Source: Rotaria socialis (lineage: Eukaryota; Rotifera; Eurotatoria; Philodinida; Philodinidae). From it: a DNA stretch of 64,000 bases. The stretch lies in the NCBI GenBank assembly GCA_905331475.1, contig CAJNYU010003184.1, forward strand, positions 1-64,000. The letters run 5' to 3'. Numbering within the stretch: the stretch's first letter is position 1; each line of letters opens with the position of its first letter. The notes beneath the pieces were generated by a model. It made no database searches and was not told where the DNA came from. It saw nothing but the letters and a program-made list of their open reading frames with translations. Shown piece after piece: positions 27,163 to 39,207 of this stretch. Position numbers and translations under genes: made by a program.

Positions 27163-28392
27163 ATGGTTACCATCATGTCACACATCTCGGATTATTTTGA
27201 GCAATTTAATAGTTCATTAACAGCTGCCTCACAATCGACATCTCAATCTCATGATGTTTCAGCATCGAACAATAAAATTCCACTTACATTTTATGTATTT
27301 GATTTCGAACGATATAGCGATGAAGTGGCAACATTACGAGATTTACGGACATTTATGATCCAACGTTGGCATAATAGTTTTTTCTATGCACTTGCATATT
27401 TACTTTTAATTTATAGTAGGCTATTTAAATTATGAATAATATCCGTTAAAATAAAACAACATATTTCTCATTTGTAGCAGGTCAATTTTTTATGAAAAAT
27501 AAGCCTCGATTTGAACTACGTTTATGGCTAGCAGCATGGAATACGTTATTGGCATTATTTTCAGTTTTTGGAGCAATGAGAGTAGTACCGGAATTAATTT
27601 ATGTTATTTATAGACATGGTATCAAATACTCGATTTGTAATAATTCAAATGCATTTGGTGTTGTCGGCTTTTGGTATGAGTCTAGAAAAGAAAAGAAAAG
27701 AAAAGAAAAGAAAAGAAAACAATAATATTTGTTAATCATCGCTTCTTTATAGGACTTGGGCATTTTGTTTTTCGAAATTACCTGAATTGATTGACACAGT
27801 GTTTATCGTGCTTCGTAAACAACCCTTGATTTTTCTCCATTGGTATCATCATGCATCAGTTTTAATTTATTGCTGGTTTAGCTATCAAGATTATAGTTCC
27901 ACTGGACGGTATATAATTAAATGAAATTAAAATGATATATATATATATATATTTCTATTCGATTTGTTTTAGATGGTTTTGTGGTTTGAATTATGTTGTT
28001 CATGGTATAATGTATTCTGTATGTTATTATACTTATTAAGAAAAAAAATTATTTCTAAAAACTTTTTATTCTAGTACTATGCATTACGTGCGCTCAAAGT
28101 TTGTATACCACGTTGGGTATCAATGATCATCACGATGCTTCAATTAACTCAAATGATAGTTGGTTGTTTGATTAATTTACAAGCATGGCAATATAAGAAA
28201 AATGGTGAAGTCTGTCAAGTCACAGACGAAAATTTGAAAGTATCATTAATTATGTACGCGACCTATTTTCTACTATTTGGTCACTTTTTTCTTGGTTCGT
28301 ACATTTTTAAATCGAAACGTGCAAATCAACAGAATGGTAAACAACATCAAGAAGAAAAAGAAACGAGTCAACATGTTAAAAAAATGAATTAA
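27163..28392 (+). CDS. ELOVL6: Very-long-chain fatty acid elongase, ELOVL3/6 type
   Basis: Endoplasmic-reticulum condensing enzyme (3-ketoacyl-CoA synthase) for fatty-acid elongation. Exons: 27163-27415, 27481-27673, 27753-27908, 27973-28018, 28075-28392; about 321 aa. The histidine box HWYHH (residues 178-182) is intact. The blocks [35 protein letters not shown] and the ELOVL6-like [18 protein letters not shown] are in order. Seven hydrophobic spans are expected. The C-terminus ends in a Lys/Gln/Glu-rich tail finishing KKMN; Lys at -3 from the end could act as a weak ER-retrieval signal. The start is the first ATG; MSHIS at 27175 is a second choice. Intron 2 contains an AAAAG microsatellite. 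ELOVL6-type proteins extend C16 substrates to C18; the exact specificity here is unknown. Confidence 0.92.
27685..27719 (+). repeat. (AAAAG)n microsatellite in ELOVL intron 2
   Basis: About seven near-perfect copies of a five-base A-rich unit immediately after the exon 2 donor of the elongase gene. Confidence 0.85.
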
Positions 28393-28920
28393 ATTAATGC
28401 TAGTAAATGTCGAAAAAACAATGCGATCAACAATTACATTATATTAGGGAATCAAAATTTTTTTATTGTGTATGTGCACCGGTGGACGAATTGTTCGCTG
28501 TTGTCTGGTTTGTCGGAAAGCATCATTTTATATTCTATTCTGATATCTCTTTTTTTATGTTTATTGTTGTAGTCGTTTTGTGATGTGCGTTTTGAAAAAT
28601 ATTCTTCAAAAATTAAAAATTGGAAAAAAGTAAATTTATTAAATTGTTTCTATTTTAAATAAGATTGTTTTCAAGCTTGACAATCTTTCCAATTCTAATG
28701 AAAGGAGAATTTTTCGTTGGCATTCATTCATTTCTAGAAAGAAAACATTCTTCCAATGAATTAAAATGTTTTCTTTTTGACACTATAGTTTGGTACGTAA
28801 AGGACGCTTCTCTATAATGATTTATAATTTATCTTGCAATCCGGTGCTCATTTCATAAGAATGATTAAGTTCTCTGTTTATAAAACAATAAATGCTTTTC
28901 TGACATATTTTCTAGATCTA
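28393..28920. other. Intergenic, no gene seen
   Basis: 530 bp between the elongase stop and the SET gene start; probably the elongase 3' UTR and the promoter of the next gene. No open frame of note. Confidence 0.55.
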
Positions 28921-29960
28921 ATGGCCGACCTTGAAGTTAAATCATCGCAGATAGAAGGTATATATATATATATATATATATAGTCACTAATAAATAATTT
29001 CACAAGGCTGACTTTCAAATTTTTTCCTGTTTTTCTAATCAAGGAGAGAAGAATATATGAAAAAAGTCAATGGTGAATTCTCACAGGCGCATCCTCCACG
29101 ACATTCTATGGATAGTTTCTGCGTACATCAAGTCTCGAATTATAATTTATCTTTCTCACTACGTAGAATAATAGACGCAATAAGTACTTTCAGTATGAGA
29201 TGTCGTTGAGTTATCTATTATGACTTCTAGCTGAAAGATAACAAATGCAAGGACAGCCTTGGCTTAAAAAATAAATTTGTTTTTTTATGGAAAGAATAGT
29301 TATACAGCTAGCGCTAGGACTACAATAAAAGAGTCCAACTATGCTGTTGAAAAACGTTTTTACTCTATATCTTGCCATTGATGTAATTATTTTTATGAAA
29401 TTACGTCATCATGAGTCTACTGTTTCTAAAGCAATTAAAAGACCTCTAGCGATAAATAAATTATTCTCCTATTAAAACGGTCATTTTTGTTTTTATGTAC
29501 GAATTAAAAAAGTATTTTCATGAAACATTTTCTAGATACCACTATTATTTATAATAATAAATATCGTGCATAAAAAACAAACATAATTTTATATCTAGGT
29601 GCTGGCTTTGGTTTATTCACTCGAACGCCAATTGCCAAAGGCTCATGTGTGTGTATCTATAGTGGCAAAGTACTCCGTACCGTTGAGGCCATACGTCTCA
29701 AAGATAAAGCTTATTTAATGCGGCTTGGACCACAAGTTTATGTTGATCCATTTGATGATAAAACCGTACTTGGAAGATATATAAATGATCCACGTAATCG
29801 TCTATTGCAAAATGTTACATTCGATAAACGTCCTGAAGAGCAATGTGCATATGTTATTGCTAAACGAGATATAGCGGCAGGCGAAGAAATTTTTGCCGAC
29901 TATGGACGATGGTATTGGTTAAAATCAACTCCAAATAGATTAGAAAAATTGCCTGTGTGA
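28921..29960 (+). CDS. Minimal SET-domain protein
   Basis: Small putative lysine methyltransferase, about 132 aa, consisting almost only of a SET domain. Exons: 28921-28957 and 29599-29960, with a phase-1 junction giving EGAGFGLFTRTPIAKG, the cofactor-binding GxG motif (residues 13-17). The middle motif reads GRYINDPRN..LLQNV (from residue 71) where most animal SET domains have NHxxxPN. The final motif is GEEIFADYG (107-115), holding the catalytic Tyr. No pre-SET or post-SET cysteines are present. The 641-bp intron is long for this window and contains a TA microsatellite. Stand-alone SET proteins with YINDPR are, to my recollection, commoner in fungi, algae and viruses than in animals, so transfer is possible but unproven. 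Confidence 0.82.
28958..28982 (+). repeat. (TA)n microsatellite
   Basis: Twelve or so TA units at the start of the SET gene intron, beginning at its GT donor. Confidence 0.85.
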
Positions 29961-30474
29961 TAAAAACATTCTCTTTTTGAATGTTTATTTTATTTTAATT
30001 TTTTTCTATGCAAATCAATGAAAATAATCAGATATGAAAATAAATGCTCATGCATAGGTTTTGCTCTTACTCAATGACATCATCGAACTGAGCTTGACTA
30101 ATGAATCATTTCTACGAGGAATTTCTTTCCTGATTGATCGATGATTACATCAACACGCAAATCTTATTTTAGGGTATCGATCATTTTATCTGATCGATCG
30201 AGTTAGTTATTTTGATTATTTAATAATAAATATTTTTTTCTTCGAAGATATCGATAGAAAATTTTTCTCGATTAAACAGTGATGAGATCCATCGATGCAT
30301 GTAATTATTTTTTATTTAAGGCACTGAAAACTAGTTTGCTGTGCATGTTTTCTGTGATGAACTGCTTTAGGCTACAGCTGTTAATAACAGTCGATGTAGG
30401 AATCATTAATATATATGTATATGAATAGATAAGATAGATAAAGCATTGGATCCATCTTTTTACTTGAGTGTAAA
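29961..30474. other. Intergenic, no gene seen
   Basis: About 510 bp between the SET gene and the Cys-loop receptor. It has several copies of the tetramer GATC/TCGA but no clear element and no coding frame. Confidence 0.5.
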
Positions 30475-32634
30475 ATGATCGTTAATATAGCAAAATGTAT
30501 ATTATTTATGTTTATAACGAGTTCAGCACAATTATTCGATAATAATACGTCGGAAAATGATAATTCAACAGTTGCATCGCGACGTGCACGCCAAATCACA
30601 ACAATTCTTGATGGACTATTGGAAAATTATGATGCACATGTTCGACCAAATTTTGGAGGTAGAACAACGAAAACTATAATTGTATTCGTTTCTGAATCAT
30701 TTTTATTATTCAGAAGGTCCAACGAAAATAAATTTTGATATCTTAGTGAGTTCTTTTGGACCTATTCAAGATATGGACATGGTTTGTATTTATAAATGAA
30801 GTAGAACATTTCGATTTATTTTCATATCGGTAAATTTAGTCATTTACAATGAATTGTTATTTTCGTCAACGGTGGCGTGATGAACGTCTTCAATTTGCTG
30901 AAGAAGTTGGTGTACTTTCATTATCGACACGTATGCTTGAACGACTCTGGAGACCGGACACAATTTTTTATAATTCGAAGTATTCCTATTTACATACAAT
31001 ACCAACCAGTAATCGTCTATGGCGATTGTTCCCTGATGGTTCCATATGGTATTCATCAAGGTAATTTAAATGATAAAAAAAACTTGATTATTTACATCGA
31101 TAATTTTGACTCGCAATAGAATAACAGTCAAAGCAAGATGTAATATGAATTTGAAAAATTTTCCAGTCGATATACAAATTTGTAAATTTCTTATTGGAAG
31201 CTGTAAGAATTAATTATTAGGCTGAATCGTGATCAATTGTTTTTTTTGGGTTGATTTTTAGTTGCGAATCCAGCATCAGATATTCAATATGGTTGGCGTT
31301 TAGGAAATAATGCGAGTGTTTCTTTTGATACAAAAGTTGTATTATCACAATTTGATCTGATTAAATATCCACAGTATGATGAAAGTGTTGATATGAATGG
31401 ACGTATGTACTTGTTTTTAAAGATAGGAAAGTTTGGATTAAAAGCGATCAAGGTCTGCCTAAAGAAAAGATGAAATTTCGGAACATTTTCATGCATTACC
31501 TTGGTTGAAATCTTGCATATGCTGTATATTGAGAAGTGACAATTTATTTGTAAACTTTCCGTCTCAGAGTATTTCTTTGTGTAATTGAGTTTTGTCAATG
31601 TGTATAGATTTCATTCGAGAGAGAGAGAGAGAAAGAGTCGAAACAATCAATGTTGATCCTATGCAACATACTATAAGGGTAATAAGCGACTCATAGGGGA
31701 AATCTCGTTTCGCTGCAGGGATAGACACTAACAATATATTAGATTTTTTTAAAATAAATAATATCATTCTTTACTATTGTTTGCTGTTCTAAAATTACAA
31801 TTGACATGAAAAACAATATCATTATACACTTAGAAAATCATGATGAGTTTTCATTGTATTATATTTGTAATGCAACAAGTGATTATACAGGTAGTTTTTC
31901 TGTGCTTCGTGTTGATTTTGTTCTTAAACGACATATGGGCTATTACATTTTGCAAGTATATATTCCAAGTTCAATGTTAGTTATGTTATCATGGGTGTCA
32001 TTTTTTATTCATCGTGAAGCAACAGCCGATCGAGTCAATATTGGTGTAATGACTTTTCTCAGTTTAGCAACGTTAAGTTTTGATATACGAAATTATACAG
32101 CTGCTGTTTCCTATCTAACAGCACTCGATTGGTTTGTTATTATGGCATATGGTTTTTTACTTGCATCATTACTTCAATTTGCTTTTGTTCATTATTTTAC
32201 TAAGGTTGAAATTGATTTCGATGATCTTTCTTGGAAGAAAATAATTCTATTTAATTTAGTTTAGTTATGGTGAACCACTTATGAGCTATCATGATTCAAT
32301 CGATAGTGTATTAATCGATGAAAATGATCCTCCAAGAAATCGAAATCTCCCTGCACGTTCATCTGTTTACTATCCGCGTTATCAAAATACGCTTGAAAAA
32401 AAACCTCGACGAGAACGAAAACAATGTTCAGAAAGTATTCGATACTATTTAGCTCAATTTTGGTTTTGTGTATCAGGCAATGATAGTCATAAACGTGAGC
32501 TACGTAAACGTGCATCTCGTTTTGGTATAAATAGTCGTAGTAGATTAGATGGTTTCGCTCGCGTTGCTTTTCCGCTTAGTTTTGCTCTTTTTAATATTTT
32601 GTATTGGTGTTATTTTCTTCAAATACAAAATTAA
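30475..32634 (+). CDS. Cys-loop ligand-gated ion channel subunit (GABA/glycine receptor type)
   Basis: Pentameric ligand-gated channel subunit, plasma membrane. Exons: 30475-30658, 30714-30781, 30840-31060, 31120-31202, 31262-31402, 31834-32204, 32260-32634; about 480 aa. Residues 1-19 form a signal peptide (ILFMFITSSAQ). Ligand-domain marks: YFRQRWRDERL, LWRPDTIFYNSK, and a Cys-loop with 13 residues between cysteines (CNMNLKNFPVDIQIC). M1 is near 268-291, M2 near 299-316 (RVNIGVMTFLSLATLSF), then M3, a loop of about 100 residues, and M4 at the end (FARVAFPLSFALFNILYWC). The sequence before M2 is EATADRV, so an Asp (298) replaces the small residue found before Arg 0' in typical anion channels. 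The ligand cannot be read from the sequence. The acceptor of the last exon was chosen at 32259 because it alone keeps frame. Confidence 0.9.
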
Positions 32635-32916
32635 AAGAAAAAATAATAAATTATTATTATAGCTCGAAGTTATTTAACTGGCTGTCTGCAGTTTCTTTTT
32701 ATTTTATTTATGACATCCTGAGTTTACAATGTATGATGTGGCTGCTGATCATCATCAACACGACCGACAAAAAAAGGAGAAAAAATGAGAGAAAGAGAAA
32801 AAATGGAAAGTAATGTGGGTTCTATTTGAGAGGTAAAGAAGCAAGAGAAAAATTGAATTCTCTTTTAAACTTACTACCTTCATTCTTATCGTTTTTTGAG
32901 AGTACGAAAAAGAAAA

Positions 32917-35238
32917 ATGACATCGTATCTAGCACCGGAGAGTCCACGACCTTTTTCTATTGCTGCTGAACATTATTTTCAAACGCTCAATTTTCGTACT
33001 GGCTTACCAATTGTAACTAATGAACGAATATTCAGAGTAAGCAAATGTCCATTTGGTGAACAATATGAAAGAGAATTCTGTTTCTATTTGGCCAAACATG
33101 CTGAAGTCAATTGTAATGATCGTATATGTTTAGTTGGAGAAGAGTCTGATTGGGCGTTGATTGTTCAAGAAAGACTTTTTCTTATTAAACCCGTTCATTT
33201 CATTGATTGCAAATTGCATCAAGGTATGTAATATCAGTAGAAGACAAATTCTGTTCAAAATTTAATTGAACTTTTCTTTTCATTCTTCAATCGACTCTTA
33301 TCTAAAGGAAATATGAGAGTAAGTCAGAAGGTTACTTCGATGAAATAAATTTATTCAAATTGATTTTTTCCCTTTTTTTATAAAGTTAATGGAAGTAGTT
33401 GTAGAACATGAATTATTTTTTTCTTCTCTTTACCAAATGTTTGTTAGCAACTGATAAAACAGTGCTATTGATCAAAACAAAAATTATCCTTTGCATTCAC
33501 AGATGAATAAGAGAAAACTTTATTTTTGTTACCGAACAAAAATATTCAAATGACAGAAAATAAATCAAATGCATTGCGTTAAGATTGAATAAAATTACTA
33601 CTCTTCGGTACATTTAACGAAGCATTTGAAATGAAACAATCATTATTTTTTCATCAAATTTGATATTTAATTCAAATATTACCTATGCAATACCATTCTT
33701 ATTTGTTATGTCATTCAACCGAACTTCAATATTTATCAGATTCATTCTACTAATTAACCATTTAAGAAAATATTTATACGCTATATCTGCCTATAGTTTT
33801 GTTCAATGTGATTCGTCCCGTTGGTATCGATTCTTTTTTTTTCTCCTAACTATCTTGTAAGATATTTTCTACACAAAGCGAAATCTTTACAATGTTATTA
33901 TTCTTTTTTTCTTCTTATACTTATCTTGTCCCTCTTCATACTATATTTCATCAAAAAACATTTCACGTTGTCAACTTATATTGACTAGCTCGTTTCTTTT
34001 TTCTTTTTTTTTTTTTATAACGATTGCCATCAAAATATTGACATAAAAAAATACTCAGACAGAACACGTATTAAAAAGAAAAGAAAATTGATGACGACAT
34101 ATTCTCTATGATCGATTTCTATCATATTACAGAGAAAATTTCTTGAAATTAAAGCGTTATTCTCAACAAGATGAGATTCAAAAGAATCCTACAACTATCT
34201 GTTATGTTTCTAGCTCCCGAATTAAATAGATATTATAATTGAAATATCAACTATAATATGATTACAGATTTTATTAAGATTAATGGAAAATAATTCGTAC
34301 CCTAGTGTGAGGGTCTAATTTAGATAATTATTTTGAACTTTTTCTGGTACATAGAATAATTGTTTTTTTTATTCAGGCGCAATCAAAGAACAATTAACAG
34401 CAAATGCATTTGATCGAATAATTCTACTGAATTGTCTTCATCAAATAAGCAATTCTTCAACAAATGACGATGTTCAAACTGAAAGTCAACGTACAAATGC
34501 TAGTTCTAACAGTTCAGTGATGTCATATATAAATATATTACGAAAATCATTAGCAAAAGATGGCAAACTTATTATTACTCATCGTGAACCAAATATAAAT
34601 ACGTTACCACTACCAATTGAAGTAATATCGAGTTGGTATAATGCAGATACACATAGCGCACGTCTTATTGAACAGTTGCATCGTGAAAGAAAAAGAGGCC
34701 TTGAGCTTTTATGGGAAGTTGAAACAATTAAATTCAGCCTACAAAAATTAAATTGGTTTAATTTATTGATTCATCGAACATTTTATCCATTAACATTAAA
34801 TAATCAAAAACAGGTAGAAAAATAAAAAATTCTTGTTCACTTCTTTTCTTTTTTTGAAATGTATTTTATTAGATTGCTGATGGACTAAGACAATTAAATG
34901 AAACATATTTTAAATATCACCAAGGCTTCTTAGAAATGTATGATAGGTTACTCTTTTTAACAGTTCAAAATCAAACTGAACCATCACCAACAACGAAAAT
35001 TGTTCTTCCAAAATTAATTCAATCATCTACAAATCAAATAAATTCAACCAATTCTTTCAGTGCAAGTCAAGGGTCAGGACGACTAAGACGTAAACCTATT
35101 CCATCGCAAACAGGACCACACGAAATATGGGATTATAAAATGTTAGTCACCGATGAAGTTAGACAATTGTTAGATTTAAATCAAAATCGAATGGATAAAA
35201 AACAAAATCTTTTTAAATCATCTATTGATTTTATGTAG
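32917..35238 (+). CDS. Methyltransferase-like protein of unknown function
   Basis: About 369 aa. Exons: 32917-33223, 34377-34813, 34873-35238. It starts MTSYLAPESPRPFSIAAEHYF. The central part resembles a class I S-adenosylmethionine fold: an RICLVGEES strand-turn where motif I sits, a strand ending in Asp (PVHFIDCKL), FDRIILLNCLHQI in the position of motif IV, and SLAKDGKLIITHR resembling the motif VI strand (residues 35-190 or so). Motif I lacks the usual GxGxG, having GEESDW instead, so cofactor binding is doubtful. After residue 190 there is a helical part and a Ser/Asn/Thr-rich tail. The first intron is 1153 bp, long for this window. I do not recognise a named family, and orthology is unknown. 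Confidence 0.7.
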
Positions 35239-36706
35239 AAAACAAAAAGCATGAAAAATATTTTTCTATTTATTTATTCAAAATTTGAATAGTTATTCAA
35301 TTTTTGGTTGTATATGGTTTCTTTTGTTGATGAACTTTATTCTTTCAGAGTTCACTGATCAAATTAGTTTTTTTGTTTGACAAGTGCGTGGGTTCTTCTC
35401 AGCTCGAATTTCTATCTGAAGCTTTGACGTTTGTTTACTAGGGGACACTCACTCGGTTCTATAAATATATCGATTAATAATTCCGTATGTATGGAGAGTA
35501 CAACACATAGATCGCAATGATGAGAAATGTCATTGAATAGACTAGTAGAAAGACGATATGTCATAATACAATATATTACGATTTGTTGAATATGTCTCAC
35601 TGTTTGAGCTCGTCCGTTGCTAAACTTTTATATTTGAAGAAGTCTATTCACCTCTACTAAGTAATCCATAGGAAAGGATCTTTTGAATGAAACTGATGAA
35701 ATTTTCATAGTTAACAAAGATGAAGATCTCTCTAATACCATTATTGTTCATTATCATAAAGAGAAAAAAGAAACCTATAGAAATCTTAAGTACTATACGA
35801 AAAGATTCGTGACCTTCGATTCATCGGACCTAAATAAACCCATTGTAATATTCTCTATGAGACCATGTCAATAAGAACCTTGATGATCAGAGGTCACCGC
35901 CTAGAAAATTTGATGAAAAAATAAATAAATGAAGCATACAAAAAATCTCATTGCAATTATACTCCCTACGTGATCGAGTTTTTTTCTTCAGAGATGACTT
36001 CATTCAATTGAATAACATAATGGCAATTATATATTTTCCACTTCGACTATTCCTATACATGATGTGAAGACATTATTATTATTATTATTATTATTATTGA
36101 AGAATGTATTTCAAGTAAAACGAGAACCCCTTTTAATATTATTTGACTTTTGATATCTCTCGAAATTGTGTAGCCGATAACCAGCATACATTGCTTTAGA
36201 CTTTCGACAGTGTACTTGTTCAAAAAACAATAATCCCATTTGATAGAATCTCTTTGTATTGTCACATGTATAGAATATTGAAAACTGCAATTATTTCGAC
36301 TCACTCAAAGCTACATATATATTTTTTCTTCGAAATTAATTGCTAGTGATGGAATTAAGCTCGTTGGTCTCTCATATCAATAAAACTAGAATCAATACCA
36401 TTTTGATATTCTACGAATATTCTCAACGATATAAAATAAAATGCTTTCACATATCAGCTGTTTTTTTTTCGCAGCTATTTATCGGCGAAAACATTTTTGA
36501 AAATTTCCTTTTAAAGCCTATCTTGAAATAGAAAAGCAAATTAATAGAATTGTGTCCTTTTACGTATCCGAAAAATAAATTCTTTTGGATTTTTTGCTTG
36601 TTTATGAATCTATAACATAATGCAAACAGGTTAGCATAAATCAATTGTTAACTATTATTTACTTATATGTAAATGCAAGACTTTAGGCTTTTGTTATATT
36701 TCTTGC
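35239..36706. other. Intergenic, no gene seen
   Basis: 1.47 kb. It holds a TTA trinucleotide microsatellite at 36073-36099 and otherwise unremarkable AT-rich sequence. A 63-codon frame at 35683-35874 has no family motif and no splice partner that I can see. Confidence 0.5.
36073..36099 (+). repeat. (ATT)n microsatellite
   Basis: Nine uninterrupted ATT units in intergenic sequence. Confidence 0.85.
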
Positions 36707-37808
36707 ATGATGTTGATTATCACTATTTTGAATAAAATTGTGATAGCAAACGAAATAAAAGACGTTCAGTTCAAACCACGTAAGCAATACTTCCTTTATT
36801 ATTATTTTTTTGTGTTATTTATTTTAATGTAAAATAGAATCGAATAGTTTATTATTAGCAAAAGAATTGGCTACTAACGCTATTCATCTTGTTCATTTTC
36901 AGTCAGCTCTACTGATTAAGGCTAGTGAACGAGATTTTCCATTTAATATTCCATCAAATTCGACAGTAAACTATATTCGATATCCTCAATCGTATCGTAC
37001 GACGATGGTTCAGTTTAGTTCTGATATGTATAAAACATTTTTTGATACATACTCAACAATGCAGCGTATTCAACTTGCTGTCGAAAGAGTTCCAAATTGT
37101 ATCAAAACATTATTACGACTTCTTACTACAGAACCATCGGCAATGATTCAACGACTGTTAACTGTTTCTTTGAATAGTATGGTTCGTTTGTCCAATGAAA
37201 ATATGGTATTAATCACTAAAACTATAGATCAGTTAACTAATCTGCTCAACTTCTCAAATGAAATCAATCAATATTCAATAAATTCATCACCAGGATTCAA
37301 CGGTCTTTCATCGGATAAAACTGATTTAATGCTTTATAATGAATTCAATTCGAAAAATCTTCTTGAAAAAATATCTACAATAATTCACCAAATAAAAAAA
37401 CAATTTGAACATGTTCCTGAACTTATTATGAGTCTTGATATTAAAGCAAAATTTAATTTAACAATTCATGATAAAATTACAAGCTTTATTCCAGCTTTAT
37501 ATACCATTGAAAGTAATTCTTATTTTCTTCATCATTTAGCAAGTATCTATAATGAAATATTACGTCGATATGTGCTTGATCAAGCTGCCAGCATTGAAAA
37601 ACATTTACTTTTATTAACTGATGAAGAACGTTCGAAAGATCTTGCTAAGATATCACAAGAACTTGAGAACAGTTTGCATAATATTAAACCGTTATTTATC
37701 GAACGTGAAAGAGAATTTGAAATCAATAATATGGCATTGCAACAAGCATATGAAAAACTGCGCAATGAATATCAAGAACGTTCATGGAACTTATTAGCAA
37801 GTCAATAA
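36707..37808 (+). CDS. Unknown helical protein with N-terminal hydrophobic segment
   Basis: About 347 aa. Exons: 36707-36779 and 36838-37808, joined in phase 1 (CA|A) so that ..FKPQSNSLLLAKEL is continuous. The first 15 residues (MMLIITILNKIVIAN) could be a short signal peptide or membrane anchor. The rest is predicted all helical, with hydrophobic repeats such as MIQRLLTVSLNSMVRL and a charged C-terminal helix (EREREFEINNMALQQAY) that may form a coiled coil. No cysteine-rich or catalytic motif is seen and I do not recognise the family. The length of the second exon and its normal codon use show that it is a gene. A polyadenylation signal AATAAA lies at 37853. The upstream ATG at 36710 is equally usable. 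Confidence 0.72.
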
Positions 37809-38251
37809 AGATAAATAGTTTCTTTTATTCATTTGTCATTATTCTGTTTATTAATAAAACTAACAATGAACGAATGATTTATAGATTTTGTGGAGCTCGC
37901 ATATATTTTCGAAGAAAATGGCTAGTGCAAGTTTAAAAGTGAGATTTTTGCGGCTTTCCACCCCCTCTCCATTACAGACATTAATGAGTTTAAGATTGTG
38001 CTAATTAGAAGCTTGACTAATTAGGCTACTATTTCTTCTATTTTTAATGACGGACTACACGAAAAAAGTAATGCTTGCCCATTACAGACCAAATAAACTA
38101 ATCTCTGCCGCTGTTAAATATACGAACTAACAATTAATATTTTATTACAGACAAGCAAATAGGCAATGACCGAATTATAGGTTTTGGAAATCAAGGTAGA
38201 TTTTTCAGATGAACTATTTTGAATTATTTTAGTATGCCTAAAGGATATATA

Positions 38252-38283
38252 CATATATGAGTGAATTGCGCTGACATTATACG
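38252..38283 (+). repeat. 32-bp inverted repeat, left arm
   Basis: It matches the reverse complement of 39767-39798 at 30 of 32 positions, with the core GAGTGAATTGCGCT identical. The two arms enclose about 1.5 kb including the GC-rich element at 38921. It could be the terminal repeat of a non-autonomous element. Confidence 0.7.
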
Positions 38284-38920
38284 ATTGCTCTGCGAACACG
38301 AAAAATCTTATAACTCAACTTCTACTCAATCGATTTGGACAATTGTTTTGTTGAAATGCTCCATTCAGTCCGTCCTACTCACTATAAAATTATCGAGGTT
38401 TTTATTTGCGTGGCAAGGATTTTTCAAGCATAAAAGATCATTACGAAAGCTGTTTGGCAGGACCTATCGACAGAAATTCCTTTTTATGTCCTACAATTTT
38501 GACTGGATAAATAGACTTTTTTGCTGAAGTTGCCAGCTCAGGTTCTCCTCTTTTTAACTATATAAAGTAATCTTAATTTCGATTTTGATTTCCTGATCAA
38601 ATCTTGCAAAAATATGAAAACATACACATTACCATTTTTTGTCAAAACAGATTAAATTGTAGCTACTAAAGACTACTTACAAGCTAACTCAAATTTCTTT
38701 TTCGTGTTTGATAGAGCAAAGAGCGAGAAATATTTTGATTAAAAAATAAATTTAAAAAATGTTCACGATGAAACAAAACAGTAAAAATAAAAACAGATTG
38801 GTAGCTATTGTCGCACTAAATGTCACGACCGATTTCTTATTTTGACTTTTTGATTTCTCACTAACTATAAGAGATTAATCAATGATTTTTTTTACCATTT
38901 TTGACTGAGTATATGGTACA

Positions 38921-39207
38921 CCCAGGTCGAACATTCCGGTCCCCGGATCCCGTAGGATACTCCAGGGAATATGCGGGAAAGTCACCATATCCTGCAGTAA
39001 AACACGGGAAATCGCTGGAACATGGAAGCAGTATTCCGGCCAAAAATACGGCCGGACTTTTCCGGCGAATTCCTGCCAAGTTCCGGTGCTTTTCGGCAGA
39101 AATTGATCGAAAATCACCGGAAAAATTTCCAACCGGAATACTGCTTCCACAAAATCAACGGAACTACTCGGAACCGGCCGTTTCCAGGCCGGACTGTTCG
39201 ACCTGGG
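38921..39207 (+). mobile_element. GC-rich MITE-like element, copy 1
   Basis: 287 bp, much richer in G+C than its surroundings. Terminal inverted repeats begin CCCAGGTCGAACATTCCGG on the left and, read inward from the right, CCCAGGTCGAACAGTCCGG. Inside, GGAAGCAGTATTCCGG is repeated inverted as CCGGAATACTGCTTCC. A second copy lies inverted at 46708-46987. Open frames on both strands inside it are by-products of the GC content. No clear target-site duplication is visible and no transposase is encoded. Confidence 0.85.

Noticed and set aside
35683-35874. 63-codon open frame
   Set aside because: No motif, no splice sites that extend it, AT-rich context.
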